Below, piece by piece: positions 23,170 through 24,138 of a stretch of 24,138 nt of DNA; positions within the stretch are counted from its first letter, which is position 1; each line of letters starts with the position of its first letter. The notes under the pieces were generated by a model. That model searched no databases. It saw only the letters and a program-made list of their open reading frames with translations, and was not told where the DNA came from. A program made the position numbers and the translations under genes. Origin of the DNA: Oribacterium sp. UBA3737 (GTDB lineage: Bacteria; Bacillota_A; Clostridia; Lachnospirales; Lachnospiraceae); contig DFGZ01000011.1 of the NCBI GenBank assembly GCA_002371295.1, forward strand, positions 1 through 24,138, read 5' to 3'.

Positions 23170-23228
23170 AATTATACCATAACTATCCAAATTGGATAGT
23201 TATGGTATTATACTACCCTAATTGGACA
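23170..23228. promoter_or_regulatory. palindromic operator and divergent extended -10 promoters of the HipBA-like operon
   Basis: A 17-bp arm, ATACCATAACTATCCAA (23174-23190), is the exact reverse complement of 23192-23208 around a central A. Its core TATCC-N5-GGATA recalls the E. coli HipB half-sites TATCC and GGATA, with a different spacing. A related core TACCC-N5-GGACA lies at 23214-23228 (12 of 15 bases equal), centres 30 bp apart. The palindrome carries TGGTATAAT on the minus strand (-10 at 23171-23176) toward the antitoxin and TGGTATTAT on the plus strand (23203-23211) toward the secreted protein. The remaining 23229-23429 shows nothing I can name. Confidence 0.75.
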
Positions 23229-23441
23229 CAAAGTTCAACTTTAGCCAGCATGATTTTTATAGAATACATTGGCTTTTTTACATTTTATTTGGGTAGGGTT
23301 GATTGTTATATTGGGACATACCTCTTCAGGATGGACTATGCCACTCTCTTATACATGTATGAAGCCTTGCCGAAATTTTCTTAAAGAAGCCTTTATGGGA
23401 TATGTATTTATAAGAGTACCGGGAAATCTTTGGAGGTTTTC

Positions 23442-23987
23442 ATGAAAGAAAAGGTGGCTTTGTTCAAGGGATATACATTAGCATTGATCGTATCTGTTCT
23501 TATGGTCTCAATGACATCTTTAGCAGGTGAATGGAGGCAGTATAACGAAAAATGGTACTATATAGGAGATGACGGAAAAGCTGTTAAAGATCAGTGGGCA
23601 GGCAATTACTACCTTGGTTCTGATGGTGTCATGGTCACAAGTACATGGACGCCGGATGGATACTATGTGGGTGGGGATGGTGCATGGGACGGGAAACCGG
23701 CCAGAACGGAGATCACCATCTCACCTCTCGAAGGAATATATAAGTATTCTTATACAAAGTGCGTCGGTATGGAGCCAACTGTAAAAAGCCGGATTGGACC
23801 TGTAGAAGTGATAAACAATCAGGACGGAACCTTCACTGCACAGAACCTGTATGCTTCAGTGATTATGAAACCACTGAAGGACGGAACCTACAGCGCATGG
23901 ACTAATTTTGATTACTATCATCTGGACAGTACAGGCCTTTTTATTGAATCCGGAGACGGTGTGGATTTCTATAAAAAAAGCTCATGA
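23442..23987 (+). CDS. secreted cell-wall-binding-repeat protein
   Basis: A 181-aa protein. Residues 1-28 form a signal peptide (basic MKEK and FKG, hydrophobic core LALIVSVLMVSM, cleavage likely after SLA). Residues 29-85 hold two to three aromatic-glycine repeats of the cell-wall/choline-binding type (WYYIGDDGKAV, YYLGSDGVMV, YYVGGDG). A beta-rich domain (about 95-177) follows with GTFTAQNLYASVIMKPL. GGAGG five bases before the ATG at 23442 fixes the start; a TTG start 12 bases earlier would overlap that site. The frame stops soon after an A7 run at 23973-23979, where a sister frame stays open to the window end, so the protein may be longer than this frame shows. Confidence 0.75.
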   Translation: MKEKVALFKGYTLALIVSVLMVSMTSLAGEWRQYNEKWYYIGDDGKAVKDQWAGNYYLGSDGVMVTSTWTPDGYYVGGDGAWDGKPARTEITISPLEGIYKYSYTKCVGMEPTVKSRIGPVEVINNQDGTFTAQNLYASVIMKPLKDGTYSAWTNFDYYHLDSTGLFIESGDGVDFYKKSS

Positions 23988-24138
23988 AATTGAATCATTT
24001 ATCGATAACCAGATCGTAGTGATGTACCGTTCATATACAGGTTCCGAGATACGTTATTATATTAATACTGTTTCCGGTGATACATATGTAACTGAATTTG
24101 TAAAAGGCATTACCGATGGAGAGCAGCGCACTGATGAG
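23983..24138 (+). other. open frame continuing the cell-wall-binding protein, runs off the window
   Basis: In the +1 frame, 52 codons from 23983 to the window edge have no stop. They read like a folded domain (ESFIDNQIVVMYRSY, then SEIRYYINTVSGDTYVTEF). No ribosome site or good start precedes it. Removing one A from the A7 run at 23973-23979 joins it in frame to the upstream gene. It is probably the continuation of the same protein, or the remains of one. Confidence 0.5.

Noticed and set aside
23118..23384. 88-codon plus-strand frame across the operator region
   Set aside because: It spans the operator and promoters, has no ribosome site, and translates to a low-complexity hydrophobic string expected from AT-rich DNA.

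Overview
The window looks like chromosomal DNA of a low-to-mid GC Firmicute, most likely a Lachnospiraceae member of the Butyrivibrio/Pseudobutyrivibrio type. The grounds are strong AGGAGG-type ribosome sites, promoters with an extended -10 (TGnTATAAT), a short-type CstA, a TRAP transporter beside intracellular GH31 enzymes, and a cell-wall-binding-repeat secreted protein. This placement is an inference from gene style, not from a marker gene.

Layout. 30-4205: housekeeping genes, namely a beta-carbonic anhydrase (+), then on the minus strand a DEDDh exonuclease, a DMT/EamA transporter whose last codons look frameshifted, and a cysteine desulfurase. 3980-6563: an extended -10 promoter, a long structured leader ending in a terminator-like hairpin, then a translationally coupled CPA2 cation/proton antiporter and MgtC-like protein. 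6574-8955: an accessory-looking stretch bracketed by two related repeat elements. Each has several TTGAG-N7-ACG units at about 20-21 bp spacing on the left and inverted units on the right, with no transposase. Between them lie a minus-strand HEQEH putative metalloprotease, a strong promoter driving a candidate structured RNA with a CU-rich loop, a tandem 42-bp repeat that folds into GNRA-capped hairpins, and an unrecognised 164-aa protein.

9175-21473: carbon uptake region. cstA is convergent with an AraC-type regulator. That regulator is divergent from a YcxB-like membrane protein and a TRAP transporter (dctP, dctQ, dctM), followed by two paralogous cytoplasmic GH31 glycosidases. Between the two GH31 genes the whole intergenic region is one very long imperfect inverted repeat. 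A reasonable model is AraC-controlled import of an anionic or carboxylated saccharide by the TRAP system, then intracellular cleavage by the GH31 pair. Their active sites keep both catalytic aspartates but lack the usual GH31 DxDxM substrate-binding motif.

21538-24138: a HipB/HipA-like toxin-antitoxin operon (minus) with a 17-bp-arm palindromic operator plus a second copy 30 bp away, and a divergent secreted cell-wall-binding-repeat protein whose reading frame appears to break at an A7 run shortly before the window ends.

The most interesting unexplained structures are the GH31 intergenic palindrome, the paired TTGAG-N7-ACG repeat elements, and the RNA-like region 7776-8223. No rRNA, tRNA, cas genes or transposase genes were seen.
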